Shown here: in pieces, positions 23,881-36,414 of the stretch | Numbering within the stretch: the stretch's first letter is position 1 | Layout: every line of letters begins with the position of its first letter | Assembly: GCA_004194705.1 (NCBI GenBank) | Contig: SADC01000022.1 | Location: 166,142 to 230,141, forward strand | DNA length: 64,000 nucleotides | Reading direction: 5' to 3' | Source of the DNA: Ditylenchus dipsaci | Taxonomy: Eukaryota; Nematoda; Chromadorea; Rhabditida; Anguinidae | Position numbers and translations under genes: made by a program | The notes under the pieces: model-generated | The model's input: the letters and a program-made list of their open reading frames with translations, nothing else | Told to the model about the DNA's origin: nothing | The model's database searches: none

Positions 23881-24800
23881 ATTTATTGATTCTTAGCAAT
23901 CTATGGTATTTCTGATTTGATTTTTTGCAAGTTGTGATAGGCTTCTTGATTTTCGATAGAATTTGTAGCTTCATTTTTGTCACATGCCAATAGACACTAG
24001 AGGGATAATTTAGTTAAGGTTATTTGTCGAACTGGCGAAAATTTTAACTGACCTTGTTTCGAGTATTGAAATGCGATTTGTGATAACTCAATGCTAATAT
24101 CAACTTGATCTCAGAATTTAGCCCCACCCCCTTGAAAAAGTTGATTTCGACTTGTTATTTTAAATTTTTACCCAAAGAATCAGAAATCGCTCAATCTAAC
24201 GATTTTATGTGCACTTGAAAGTTCAATGAAATTTGAATGTTTTAAAAGTAATGTATTGCCAACATCTCAAGTTTGCTCTTTTTCACACAATCGCACTAAT
24301 TCAAAAAGCCATTTTGTTCAATCGATTCGGTTAACTTACTGAGGTAAAAGCTTTTTTACCTATACACTGTGATATTAGAACTATTTTGTCAGTCTTTTTT
24401 CTGCATTCGACGCAGAAAAATCTATAATGCAAGTGTTCCAAAACAAAAAGCATGGCAATAAAATGAATTTGAAGCTAGAAATACTTGAAAATTTGCTAAA
24501 TACTTGCGGAGATGGAGCAAAAGGCAACTCTTTGCGGCAGGCCATTAAAAGGAATAAATCGGGTAGCAACTTTTGAATCTTTGTATAAAAGTCTATCTAA
24601 ATAGCTTTGTAGATATGGCAGATAACACAACCAGTCTTTGGACGTTCTGAGACAAGTAATTATTTTATATGACAATCTGTCACATGAAAATAATTCGCGC
24701 TAGAATTCCAGGTTTTCCAGCATGAGATGACTGACGAGGTTAATTATCATGAAATTACATTACGCTCTAAAAAATTCATCTAAGCAAAATTTACAATATA
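23881..24800. other. Non-coding stretch
   Basis: Only short chance reading frames. No repeat ends or splice-consistent exons noted. Confidence 0.4.
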
Positions 24801-25220
24801 CCGTATTTTCTTTAATAATTCCCCCGAGAAATTATTTTTCAACCAACCCACCAAATACCACCACCTCCCTCTTTCCCTTGGAAATCAGGAAGATTCTGGG
24901 TCGGTCTCGTAATTGTTTTGGTGCTCAACCAAAATCGAAAAAAAATTGGCAGATATTTAAGTTAAAATTTCAAAAAAGAGTCATGGAGATACTGAGATAT
25001 AGGTTTGAAAATTGGGGGATTAGAAGAAAAAGTACGGTAAATGTCGCATTTTTTGCCTTTTTTTAATAGCAAAAGTCAAAAAGTTGTAAGAACATACAAG
25101 TTGCTTTTCAAAACCAGTGCGAGTTCAAAAATGAAGCCCTACTCTTTTCTCATTAGAGATCCCTTCTAATAGAGCCCTCTCTCGAGAGTAGTTGAAGTTC
25201 TATTAGAGAAAATGAGGGAA
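24801..25220. mobile_element. CCGTATTT-type element, eroded
   Basis: Left end CCGTATTTTCTTTAATAATT after TA; the right end TCTATTAGAGAAAATGAGGG is its imperfect complement. Confidence 0.5.
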
Positions 25221-25313
25221 TAAGGTATTTTAGGGTCATTTAAGCCTCGACAAAATTTTCCAAAAATACACAATACTTTTGAGACAGCCTGTATTACACC
25301 TTAATTAAAATCA

Positions 25314-25560
25314 TGGCCGAGTGTCTTATATCGCCTTCTCCCAAAACAGATTAAAAGCATGTTGATTCAACGTATTAGGAAACACGGAAAACATGTTTTT
25401 TGGGGCGCGGCGTCCATTTTTCAAAAATTTTTTTTGACCAAATTTGACTTTTTGCCTTGGGGGACCAAGGTGAACCTAACAAAAAAAACGCGTTTCAGGT
25501 GCTACGTTAAACATGCTTTCGGGCTGTTTTGAGAGGATGCGATATAAGGGACTTTGGCCA
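25314..25560. repeat. Inverted repeat
   Basis: TGGCCGAGTGTCTTATATCG ... CTCCCAAAACAG pairs with CTGTTTTGAGAGGATGCGAT ... TTTGGCCA. About 247 bp, non-coding. Confidence 0.7.
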
Positions 25561-25718
25561 AAACTTTTATTTTTGACAGATTCGTCAGATCATCGACCGT
25601 CATTTGCGTACCACTTTTGCCCCTGCCTTCGAAATTTGAAGAGAAATGGTCATGTTAGTTATTTTTTCAATCTCTAACATTCATTATCAAATCTTACTGA
25701 AGTCAGTAATGTCTGCAG

Positions 25719-27262
25719 GCAGTTCTTCAAGCAGACATAGACGAGCTATGTGTGGCCATCCTGGATGGGGCTAAACAGCCATTTCTACCACCACCTGCCT
25801 CCCTTCCCCCACCTACCTTATGTATTAGCTCCAGTTCTGTGCTCAAAGACCACGCTCCAGACTTGCACCAGACTGAAATTATCAAGAGTGTTTACGAGAG
25901 TGACGACAACGAGAATGAAAGTGACGGAAGTATGATCAGTCAGAACTCTTCTCTGGTAGGTCCACTGCCTGGAGGGCTCTATGGCCAGGATAGCAGCATG
26001 AGTCGACCCAAGAAGGGGAAGACCCCGTAAAGTGGATGTGGACACAGGAAGATGTGGTACACCCTAATTCAAGGCACTCAACCGGTCACTGCTTCTGAAG
26101 CTATTAAGGTGTATTTGAGTCGTTTATACTAGAAAATGTAATTAGGTTTTGTTTTGCAGTGGAACCCGGAAAGAATGACGAAAGATTCTCGGTTTATTCT
26201 GGGATCTAAGGTCAACAAAGCATTAGCTTTAGGTCACAGAGGCCATATATTTGGCAAATACTCCAGGGCTTACCGCTATGTGGCTGATGACGAAGATAAA
26301 GCTTGGCTGTAAGTTCTTGAATTACTGATCTTTGGTTTCTTCAACGGGAATATTAAATCTACACAAAAAATAAAATGTACTTGGCAGCAAAACAAGCGCA
26401 TAATTTATACAAAGTTTGAGCGGTTCAACATTGGCTTATTCAATTCGGCCTATTTTAATTAAGCTACTGTGTTCACTGCGGTAAAGAGAAGTTTCATCCG
26501 ATTTGCTTATTAGGGACCAAGACATATTTTCTCCAAAAAATTCCAAATTTCCAAAAAATAGAAACTATTTCAAACCGATCCATTTGAATTGAGCCAATTG
26601 ATTTGGACCACTTGGAAATGGCCAATCTTTGATGGGCTTGAGTTCAGAATCCCTCACCCCACGCAGAGTGCTCGGATGGAAAAGATAACCTTTTATTCGT
26701 GTTTCTTGAACCCGATTTCATGAGAAAGCCGCCATTCTGGCATGAATTTTGTGTTCTTTTAATTTTCAAAATTTTTGACCTTTTGCGGGGTCACCAAGTG
26801 CAATAGTTCCGATCAATATTCAGCGATTTTAAGCGAAGAAGCAAAAGTGGCTGAAAAATATAAAATCCTTTTTGACGCATCCTGTAAAATGTACAGTAAA
26901 CAGACTAAAAAGAAATTAAAACTAAAGTGCATATATATTTAAGGTTTGACCGTAACATATCTACTCGTATGTATTTTACTTGAATGTTTTTATTTCAATT
27001 GAATTTTTTTAACTTTTTGTATTTTAGGAATGTCCGGAAAAGTTTTTTTCATGCTACTTGAGGATGTGATCGAAATAGCTCAGCTGGAAAATGCTTCGTT
27101 AGTATTTTAGACAGCAGTTTTCTTTTACGATTACTAACCCAAAGTTGTAGTGTGCAAGTGCAAAAAGATCTGCAGCGCTACTCATTCATAGTACCCGACA
27201 AGATGGTCCAGAAGATGAAGAGCAGAATGTCCACTCCTTTTGACCAACTCAAGCTCGAGTAG
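25719..27262 (+). CDS. DNTTIP1: DNTTIP1-like subunit of the MiDAC histone deacetylase complex
   Basis: Exons 25719-26108, 26160-26308, 27028-27097 and 27151-27262 (stop TAG). DNTTIP1 bridges HDAC1/2 and the MIDEAS scaffold in a nuclear histone deacetylase complex and binds DNA. The C-terminal domain is clear: FILGSKVNKALALG, the YVADDEDKAWL segment, GKVFFMLLEDVIEIA and FIVPDKMVQKMK match the vertebrate family in order. A small exon after AWL (AKQAHN near 26390) is probable, but its borders do not fit perfectly. The long first exon ends its frame with TAA at 26028-26030, while a neighbouring frame there reads RGRPRK, an AT-hook. This implies two small indels or an unusual splice. N-terminal exons lie upstream and were not identified. 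AATAAA at 27449. Confidence 0.85.
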
Positions 27263-27454
27263 TGGCTGGAGCTCAGCATACTAACAACTTCCAAAACTTC
27301 GTAATCTGATTTTTGATAGATCTAGGGATGTGTGTACATAATATAGAGGGATACTATTTCTTTTGTAGTTGAAACTTCTTGTCTGTCATAATTTTGAGTG
27401 AGTTAGTCAAAAAAATCTTTATGTGATTGAAATCTTTTTTTATTAAGAAATAAA

Positions 27455-29103
27455 CATTTATGATTTTTCTATATTATTTTTGTAACCTTAACTTCAAAAT
27501 GGCAATAATTCCGCCGTGAAGACTTTTGCCTCTCGCTATTTTCTAAAAGAGGGTAACGCTCATCGAGAGCACGGCGAACTGGCGACAGTTTAAAAAATAT
27601 TAGAAAAAGTAGGTAAAAATTGCATCGCAAGTGGCGAATTCACACCTACAAATTAGAGGTGCGGACAATTGACCGCACCAGATCTTTACCGAGATTTTGT
27701 AAAAGAGTATTTTAAGACAGTAAAATAAAGCCATTAATTTTTTCCGAAATTCGCTTCCACTTTGTTTTAGACTCAGATTGAATTGTATCAAAAACATACG
27801 CTAAAAACCAAAACATTTTTGGAAATTTCTCATTAGTGAGCCCTATGTTCAGGCGATTAGTTTTCGGTATCTTTTTTTCTGCGGCAGATTTGATTTTTTC
27901 GGTTATAACCGTTATTTGCCCTCTTTTAAAATTGTAAGTGCCATTATTTAGACTGTTACTGAAGTATTTAGCTTCGAAGATTCAAATTCCTAAGATTTAT
28001 ATCATTATTCCTTAAAAACCAAATATTTGATGAAAAAAACACAAAACCAAGTTTATGCAAAAGAATATATATTTTTGGGTGAACCATGAAATTACCTCCA
28101 AAAACTTATATGACTACCAATAAAGTGAAAAAGTTACTAAAGGAAAGGTGATTGTTCATTAATATTCTGCCAGTATTTTGTCTGATTGATCGTCTTTTAT
28201 TATTTTCATGTCGTACAACATTTTAGATGTTCTCCTCTTTTTCTTCGAATCTTTTATTTCCAACTGCAGGTAAGTAAGATACGATCTTTTTAACCTTTAA
28301 TGCACTTTGCAGACTTCATCTTTAAAGGCAAACAAATGGTTGGTTTCAGCTTTTTGTTTGATCTATTTGACTCAAAGTATCTCTCAAAAACTAAAGTTCT
28401 CTTATTGAACGAAAATGAAGCCAGGATTACTACATCAACAATCTTCGAGCCTTAAAATTTTTCGCTGCATACAAAACTCATTAACTAGTCAAGAGAGTAA
28501 AAGCATTTTTCAACATTTGTGCTTTCTCCTATGGTAGGTTTTGTCTATTTTAAGGATTCTTATCAGCAATTTTAAGCAGTAGTCTCGTGTTTCCTTAAAT
28601 TTTGCTTGGAATTTTCTTATCTCGTTTTTTGTTTCAAGGCGTTATCCTTTTTGATTTACGTGTTAGTAATATCATTTCAAATGCTAAAGAGCAACTGGTC
28701 CTTTTTGAAAAGCTCAGAATCGTTTGCAATATGATTGAGGGTGGTTATCGCTTGTATACTCTTAATATGCAAATTATTGTTAGTCAGACTGTTATAATCC
28801 TTGAGTTTTTTTGTAGGAATGTCCTGAACGTGGTTACAAACTACACGAGCTATTATAAGAGACTGAGAGTAATCATGGAAAACAGCAACAACTTTAGAAA
28901 ATCGAGAAGATGGCGAGAATCGGCAGTCAAATCCACTTGTTTCTTTTGTCACCATTTGTCAATAATACCCCTTGGATGGTTGTCAAGTTTTTTATATTTT
29001 GTGCTAGAATAAATTGTAGAAGGGATAGTTTTGTGCGTTTGCGTGCTGAATAGTTCTTATTTCTAGATTTTCTTTTTTATCACGTCTCAAGCTAATTTTG
29101 CAG
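27455..29103. other. Intergenic or 5' region before TMEM144
   Basis: No confident gene. A possible + strand exon ATGTTCTCC... (about 28226-28268, ending CTGCAG before GTAAGT) could be a leader exon. An open frame of 136 codons at 28602-29012 has no recognisable domain. Confidence 0.4.
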
Positions 29104-29133
29104 ACTTTTTCAATACACTTAATTTCAAGAACC

Positions 29134-32100
29134 ATGAGTGCTGCCCTTGGCTTGGGAGCCTGTGCTGTTCTTCAGTATGCTTTGGATCTATGTAAGTTTT
29201 TAGATGGGCACTCAACGGGTTTTTTTAAATGAAGTGCACCAAAGAGTTTCGAAATCGAGGGACCTTATTTGGGATATAGACGTTTCCCCAAAATGAAACT
29301 TTTTCATTTTGGGGAAACGTTTCCCAAAATGAAACCCAAAGAGTAAAATATCTCTAAGGGTATATATGGAGATACTTATTTAGACATATCAAGGTATTTG
29401 CTGAATGTGATGGCCAAAGTCCAGCATATTCCACATTGCAAGGGTCAGGGTTAACACATGATGTACCCTATCCCTTGCAATGTGGAGTGTGCTGGTCTTT
29501 GGCGCGAAGCGGCAAATACCCTTAATATGTCTAAATAAGTATCTCCATATATACCCTTAGAGATATTTACTCTTTTGAGTTTCATTTTGGGAAACGTTTC
29601 CCCAAAATGAAAAAAGTTTCATTTTGGGAACGTCTATGCACCCTTATTTGGTTTAAGGTGGCCACCACTTTTTCCACCATTTCTTGTTTATATAACGATC
29701 GAGTTGATAATGGTGATCAAATTGACCATAACCACCTTAATCAGCGTAATATTCATAATATAATATTTATATTTATAATAATTATATTTAAATCAGTATT
29801 AAAATTATTATGTTTATCATAATCAACATGTAAAAATAAAACAGTATGCTTCCCCTACGGTATACACATGGGCTAAAATTGAGCGCTGAACGAGATGGCG
29901 CGAATAGAAATTTCGGCGTGCACTCAATTTTATGGTTTTTACAAAAGAAAACATTTTCTGTGTTTTTACTTAGGTATGTTGCTGTCAGGAAAATTCGATT
30001 CAGGCGACGGTAATAACTTAATTATGTTGTGACAGATATCAATATTACTTCGCAATTTTCAACCATCATCAACCTGAATCCAATGTTCTCAATTAACTGC
30101 AAAATCTGATAAAAAAACTTGGACTTGAGATTTGTTATTCAGTCGAACCTCGATATAACGAAACCCTGGCTATATATGGTTGGATTTGATATAAAACATA
30201 ATTAAGTATACTCTGCTGTACGAACCCGGATATAACGAAAAAATTTTCAAAATTTGCAGACAAATATACCTTTGGCAAAAGTCACCTTATGTATGAAACA
30301 TTTTTTCAATATTTTGCATAGAAAAGCGTCGATATAACGAAACTTTTTAGCTAAAGGAGGGGGCTTATTAGAGGGGCGAGAATTAAAGGATACAGTATTG
30401 ATGATAGAAAGACATGTTTACTTGCACATTATTACCCGCATGTAGTAAAACTTCAGTACAGTCGAACCTCGATAAGCCGACACCTTGTCGACACCTGATT
30501 TGCCAGGTACTCGACACTTCAAGGAAACGATACCCCGATAAGCCGACACTCGATAAGCCGACTCCCTGAGTTCGGTCCCTTGGGTGTCGCTTATCGAGGT
30601 TCGATTGTATAATAAACACGAGGTTAATTGGCGCCTTACAGCGCCTAGTTACAAAACATTTAAGTCAATTGCGCAGGGTCATACCTCAGGGTACGTTATT
30701 TAGCAAGTAAGCTATAGAGAAAGCTGACTGTATTACATCGTCTTAACCATTCAAAATTTGTCGACTTTTGTATTCAGAACTTTTTGTAAATTATTGGTGC
30801 CGGCACTCAGCGCTGGATACACCTCCTGGGTGACACTAAATGGTAATACCACTGGGTACCACCATCTGGGTGACACTAAATTGGTACTACCACCTGGGTA
30901 ACACTATCAGGGTACCACCACCTTGGTGACACCAACTGGGTATCACCATCTGGGACCTCATTTTTAAAAATTTGTCTTTATTTCTAAAATCTAGTTTCAG
31001 GCCGAAAGTAACAAATCTTAAAATCTAGAACCGCATTAATATTTGAAAAAACACATTTTCAATATCTGAGAGTGGTATTAATGTTTTTAGCAATGTGTAC
31101 ACGTCTTTTTTCAATCTTAGTCCACTGTTCGGTCTTATTATAAATACCTAACTAAAAAATTCGATTGTTTGCGGTTGCATGCGTTAAAAAATTGAAATTA
31201 GATTTTTAGATTAGTTAAAAAAAATTGAAAATCTTCAGGCATTTTCGTTCAATGGGTTGTGTGCTCAGCCATTTGGACTGTTGGGGTAAATTTTTTTGAA
31301 AGAAAATATTAGTAAATTCAACATTTAATTTTTTAGTTAATTGTGTATGCTGCTACTGGTCATTCTAACCTATAATGATTTTCATTGGTGTATTCTAGTA
31401 TTTTGCAGGCTTCCCACAATTCCAACCCTTGGCCATGTTAGGAGGATTCTTGTGTGTATTGGTAACTTGACTGCTCTACCCATCATCAAAAGTACCGGTT
31501 TCAAAGCGTTTCTATTTGATTAAATCAGCTTTAAATTTCATAGTTCTTGGCCTTGGAATGGGCATATTAATCTGGGCACTGTCAATTGTGTTGTTGGCTG
31601 GGCAGCTGGACGTTTTGGACTTTTTGGTGGTGTTTTGGGTCGATTCGATGGTGTTTAAATAAGTTTTCTGCAGGAATAAATCATCAGTTCCTAACAGTCC
31701 ATTACTCAACTATGCAGGTCTTGTGTTTGTTATTTCGGGTTTGTGATTTCATTGACTAATCTCTTGAATCTCAGTTGGGTAGTAGGGTAAATAGCTAACG
31801 AGACTTCTTAAAAACTGTAATTCTGTTTTTTAGAAACGAAAATAAGAGGAAAGTTTTTGGATATCGGTAAAGATGATCAAAAAAGTTATCTTGTCTATAG
31901 ATGAATTTGGCAAGAAAACTGAGACCCCAGAAAAACTTACCGTCTTTTCTCTATTACCTCTTCTATTTATGTAATAAAAACCATAATTTCACGCTTTTGT
32001 CAAATATTATTTTTTAAAACGAATTTTTAGCGGAATCTTGTTTCTCTGGTTCGCACAACTGTTCTAACGTCCGAAAAAAAGTTACTGAGACAGTGACCGT

Positions 32101-34106
32101 GGAAAATGAAACTTCTAGGTATGAAATTATCACGCCTGAATTGACATAAGTAAATGGGCAACTGTATTTTTGAGCCTTATGCCTCAGACCAATGTAACAT
32201 CAACAACCACTACGACAGTTAAGGATGAGGTCACGACTTCTGCAAATGCACAACCTAGCTCCGCTTTGAAATTAAAACTTATGTGAGGTGTTTTATGCCA
32301 GAAAGCTTTTTATGTCAATTGATTTTAGGGCGATCGGCTTTTCAATGTTAGCTGGTGTATGCTATGGTGAATATTTTATATGGTTTAAAATGTTGAATCT
32401 ACGGGACGGTTCGTGAAAATAGGAACATACTTAGAACTAGCTTTTTTATTTCTTTTCAGTTTATAAACCATTTCTAATATCTAGCTTTTATTTTTTTCTA
32501 TAGCTTTTATGAAAAAATCGAAATCCATATTTCTTTATTTTAAAACTTCTGAACTAAATAATTTCAGGCCTTACTTTTGTCCCTGTTATTTACATTCAAG
32601 TAAAAAATTTTATACTCATTATTTTATAAATAAATAAGTGGATGACCAAATATTTGAGGACAACCCAGAAACCTTCAAAAATCCTCCAAAAGAAGCTATC
32701 TACTATGCATTCTCTCATTTCTCAGGAATTCTAGTAACGTCTACCGTGGTTTTGCTTGGCTATTACTGTATACTCGGAACAATCCTTTTGTAAATGGTTG
32801 GATGATATTTTAATTGCATAATTATGCATATTGGATATATTCCAAATTTAAGGAAAAAAATATTGCCTTCGTTCTTTGCTGGTCTACTTTGGGCAATTGC
32901 ACAACTGGCCTGGTAAGGAGTCCAACTTGAAGCTAAATAAAAATTAGATTGTAAAGATCAGTGTTTCCGTTAACTTTCCTCCTGTGGACACATTTTTATG
33001 ACCCTATGTGAACAGGGGTCAATTGACACCGCAATATAGTTACTCTTAACATTAAGAAGCCGGTTTTTTTTCAGATTAAGAGTCTTGTTAGAATTTTATG
33101 CTTAACAAGATAGAAGAAAAAAATAGTTTAAAAAAATAAAAAAGCTTTTTCGGCAGTTTATTTAGGGTATAAATTGTTGGACACCCTGTAGTTAGGAGTG
33201 TTTTAGCCATTTGTTCGTATCTTTTTATTTACATGTAATTTTATTTAAAAAAGTACTTATCTGGTGCATAATTTAATGAGCTTCCGAACAAATACAAGTC
33301 TACTCGGGTGTGTGGTCGTATAACATGCATAAATTATCATTTTTCAAAAATATGTGAAACAAAAAAATCAGTTTCACGTAATTTTTGAAAGTATTTTGAA
33401 GCATTTTTACTGACAAAAAAATCAAAAAACATGTGACGAAAAGAGCTTCTAACATAGCACATTCGAAAGATTTGAGATTTTCGTCACTGTTGTTGATTGA
33501 TAATCGAAATCAATCGAATTTTTAATTATTTTATGTTTGATAAGTTATCGAAAATTTTATGATCGATCTGCATTCATAAAATTAAGTACAGTATTGATGA
33601 GAAAAATTGAAGAATTGGGTTAAAAAGTGTTTTGATACAGTAGAAGGTCGAATTCCTAAGGTCGAACAGCAAGAGGAACTGAAAAATAAATATTTTCCCC
33701 AACCGTAATTCTTTCTTTGATAATTCTTAATAAGCTTTTTGTAGAGCACTGTCAATATAGAAGTAAACAAAAAAACTTAAGCCTCTTGTATAAATTTCTG
33801 TGTAATATTTTTTAAATTCATAAAAAAACTTGAAAAGTTTAGGTTTCTGGCTAATGACTTGCTATCTCAAGCAATCACTTTTCCAATCAATGCTATGATG
33901 CCTGGTAATTTCTTCAAGTTTTTAAATTATGACAAAAAAATGTACAAATCAGGTGTGTGTGCTGCCTTGTGGAGTGTTTTCTACTTTAAGGAAATTACTG
34001 GAGCCAAAAATTTGAGGTTAGAAAAATGAAATTTTAAAATAGTATTATGATTTTCAGGCTTTTAATGGCTGCAGTTCTTATCACGCTTGTAGCGCTGCTC
34101 TTGTAG
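29134..34106 (+). CDS. TMEM144: TMEM144-like multi-pass carrier
   Basis: A carrier of the drug/metabolite-transporter fold with about ten helices; in other animals it is proposed to move sugars or nucleotide sugars, unproven. Exons: 29134-29191, 29974-30009 (FDSGDG), 31239-31285 (GIFVQWVVCSAIW), 31337-31358, 31409-31498 (PLAMLGGFLC, then NLTALPIIKSTG), 31544-~31630 (LGLGMGILIWALS), 31674-31738 (NSPLLNYAG), 32031-32118, 32188-32282, 32329-32366, 32568-32599 (GLTFVPVIYIQ), 32639-32789 (FAHFSG-type segment YAFSHFSGILVTST), 32853-32912 (PSFFAGLLWAIAQLAW), 33843-33904, 33953-34016 (FYFKEITGAKNL), 34058-34106. The last five join perfectly in phase. Several 1-base frame breaks occur in the first half (near 29180, 29990, 31455, 31585) and the junctions at 32118/32188 and 32599/32639 are one base off. 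Confidence 0.88.
29273..29641. mobile_element. MULE-like MITE with 10-bp duplication, TMEM144 intron 1
   Basis: 369-bp near-perfect palindrome containing TAGACGTTTCCCCAAAATGA and its complement, with a second block GTATATATGGAGATACTTAT further in. Direct repeats CCTTATTTGG flank it at 29263-29272 and 29642-29651. A 9-11 bp duplication is typical of Mutator-like elements. Confidence 0.8.
30140..30360. mobile_element. Truncated pogo/Tigger-like MITE
   Basis: Left end CAGTCGAACCTCGATATAAC, with GATATAACGAAA reiterated at about 30228 and 30332. The right terminus is missing. It lies in a TMEM144 intron. Confidence 0.65.
30459..30607. mobile_element. Complete pogo/Tigger-like MITE
   Basis: 149 bp, TA flanks, ends CAGTCGAACCTCGATAAGCC and complement GGTTCGATTG. 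The motif CGATAAGCCGAC is repeated internally. It lies in a TMEM144 intron. Confidence 0.85.
30800..30960 (+). repeat. Minisatellite in TMEM144 intron
   Basis: Imperfect tandem units of about 28 bp around CACCATCTGGGTGACACTAA and TGGTACCACCA, four to five copies. Confidence 0.75.
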
Positions 34107-35450
34107 GCATCTCCAAGTCTTTGTAGATGTCAGAAAAATGAAAGTTAGATATTATGTTTCAACTTGAAACACACTTTGTCTCCTAATAGCTCTTTAACTC
34201 ACCCTAAACCCTCCATATCTGCTTATTAATTGTTGTTCTATATAATTAATTTGATCATTCTAAAAGTAAATTCAAAATGAACAATTATAACGCAATTATC
34301 TGCACAATAACCGGCTGGCAGTATTGGTTTCAGGAAAGGATGCTGTCTTTTAATAATAATTTAGCCAGAAAGAATGTTTCAAAAGTGAAAAGTGAAAAAG
34401 TTGAAAAGTGCTACCTTTCGGCTGAAAAGTGCCACTTTTTGTTGTTGACTATGAAAAGTTTATGGCCCTTTCAAACCGCCGATTTCTTGAAACACCCTGT
34501 ACAATGCAGAAATTCACACATTTCAACAAAAAGTTCACTTTCCAGACAAAAAGTGACATAGCTCAACAAAGGAGGCACTTTTCAACAAAGGTGGCCCTTT
34601 TCAGATTTATGCTTTCTAAAATGCAAAAATGGATTTTCTAAAGAGCACGTGTCTAGACTGACTCAGGATGATCTGTTTGGACGGTACAAAAACACGAGTT
34701 TCGTAAAAGTGCTTTTAATTCACTGTGCCATGGTGCACATCCAGAGTAGCTTCGGAAGTGCTCGAAAAACGTGCCGTCGGCAATACGTATTAAGGCAGGT
34801 TTCGTAATCGTCTTTTTCAAAAGATTTGTCCTCTTTCGGGACCCAAAATCTTTTTTATTTTTGAAGTTTTAGTTAAAACTTTTTTTTTTTCGCTCCAAAA
34901 TAGCAATAGGCACTGGATAAAATGACCCATTTTCTTCAAAATGGTCAAAATGTCCTTCTTTACCTAAATGTCTTTTTCTTCGAAATTTTTCATTACGATT
35001 ATTAAAGCGATTAAAGCAAATCTCAAAAATATATAGTGTCCATGGTGCGAAAATCATGATTCTTTAAAGCACTCGAGATTCAAAGCACGCTTGGTTAAAA
35101 ATTGTTTATTTTAGGCAAAATGCCTGAAATCTCTATTTTTGGTGCGGATCCTGAGTACTTTCCGAACTGCTCCAAATCTGTAGTGAGCATGGTACAGATT
35201 AAGGCATTTTGTGGCTACACATTTTGAGACGCTGAAAAATAGTGCCTGTACGCCACCCCCCCCCTAAAGTCGGATAAAAAAACTTTATTTTGAGGCGTGT
35301 TATATGTTGTATCGCAGATCAAAAGCTACAAAACCCATTTCACAGACTAATCTTTGATGGTATAAATTTTGAGATATGTTTTTTGAAGAAAAAAAACAAA
35401 AATGCCAAAAACCAATTTTTCTTATTTTTTTTTGAATTTTAGTCATTTTT
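34107..35450. other. Non-coding stretch
   Basis: No gene. Contains AAAAGTGCCACTTTT-type motifs (34420-34600) like those of the 4743-5137 family and an isolated AACACCCTGTAC element end near 34492. Confidence 0.45.
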
Positions 35451-35583
35451 TCAAATTCGACCTCAACTTGAACTCGAGTACATGAACACTCTCGAGTAAG
35501 AGTAAGAGTTCGAGTTAGAGTTCGGATCACAGGTGTTCACATAGCCAAAAACCGAACTCTAACTCGAACAACGTGAACAACCA
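35451..35583. mobile_element. PIF/Harbinger-like MITE fragment
   Basis: Right part of the GAGTTA-hexamer family: CGAGTTAGAGTTCGGATCAC and the right end AACGTGAACAACCA followed by TTA. The left end is lost. Confidence 0.6.
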
Positions 35584-35695
35584 TTACTGCACCCGTCAAG
35601 TTTCTATGTATCTATTTATATATTTACAAGGTGGATTGCGGCTTACAGGCGCCTGGTGAAAACGTCAATATTGTAACTATAAAACTAGAGTTGTC

Positions 35696-36414
35696 GAAAT
35701 AGCCGGCTATTTATTTTCGGCTATTTAGCCGGCTGTTGCCAATAGCCGAAAGTAGCCAAAATCGGCTATTTATAAAAAAAAATTTAATGCTTTACATTTG
35801 GAAAATTCAAAATTTTCTATACAACCAAGCTTTATTTCGCATAAAAACCACCAATCAATTAAAGATAAATCCGGTCCATATTGATGGCAGGTTACAACAA
35901 GGTCTGCACCAGTTGACTTGTCCAACGAGGTCTGGACAAGCTATACAGTTGACTCTCGTTATACAGTTAACTCTCCCTGTACAGTCAATCTTGCTGTAGT
36001 GCGCTTTTTTGGTGTACACAACAGCTGTACTGCATTAAAAGTTGACTTTAAAGATAATGAGTACAAATAAGAGAGAAATTTTGAAAAGCAGTCAAAAGTT
36101 TCTTTTAAAAATTCATTGGATGCGAGGCAGTATTCAAAACATTTCCCACGACTGTCTTGCTCTTCTTTGCGATCGAATAGCTCCAACACCACGATAGAGG
36201 CTTTATTCTACTATTCTACTAAAATAATTGATGAAAAAGGGCTTCTGGAGAATGTTCATTGAATAAAAAAATTGAGAATGATCTAGGATTGGCTAATTCT
36301 CTGGATCTTAGCGAGTGAAACATAAAGGGCGCCAACTCAAATTTTAAACTTCGAAAATAGCCGATTTTGTACTGTCGGCCATTTTGCCGGCTATTTAGCC
36401 GTTGGACAACTCTA
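35696..36414. mobile_element. hAT-like element with GCCGGCTATTTAG motifs
   Basis: 719 bp. Ends TAGAGTTGTC and GACAACTCTA; the flanks TATAAAAC / AAAAAAAC match in 6 of 8 positions. Subterminal AATAGCCG / CGGCTATT motifs are repeated on both sides. No transposase recognised. Confidence 0.65.

Noticed and set aside
30800..30960. CRISPR-like array
   Set aside because: Imperfect back-to-back units without spacers in a eukaryotic intron; a minisatellite.
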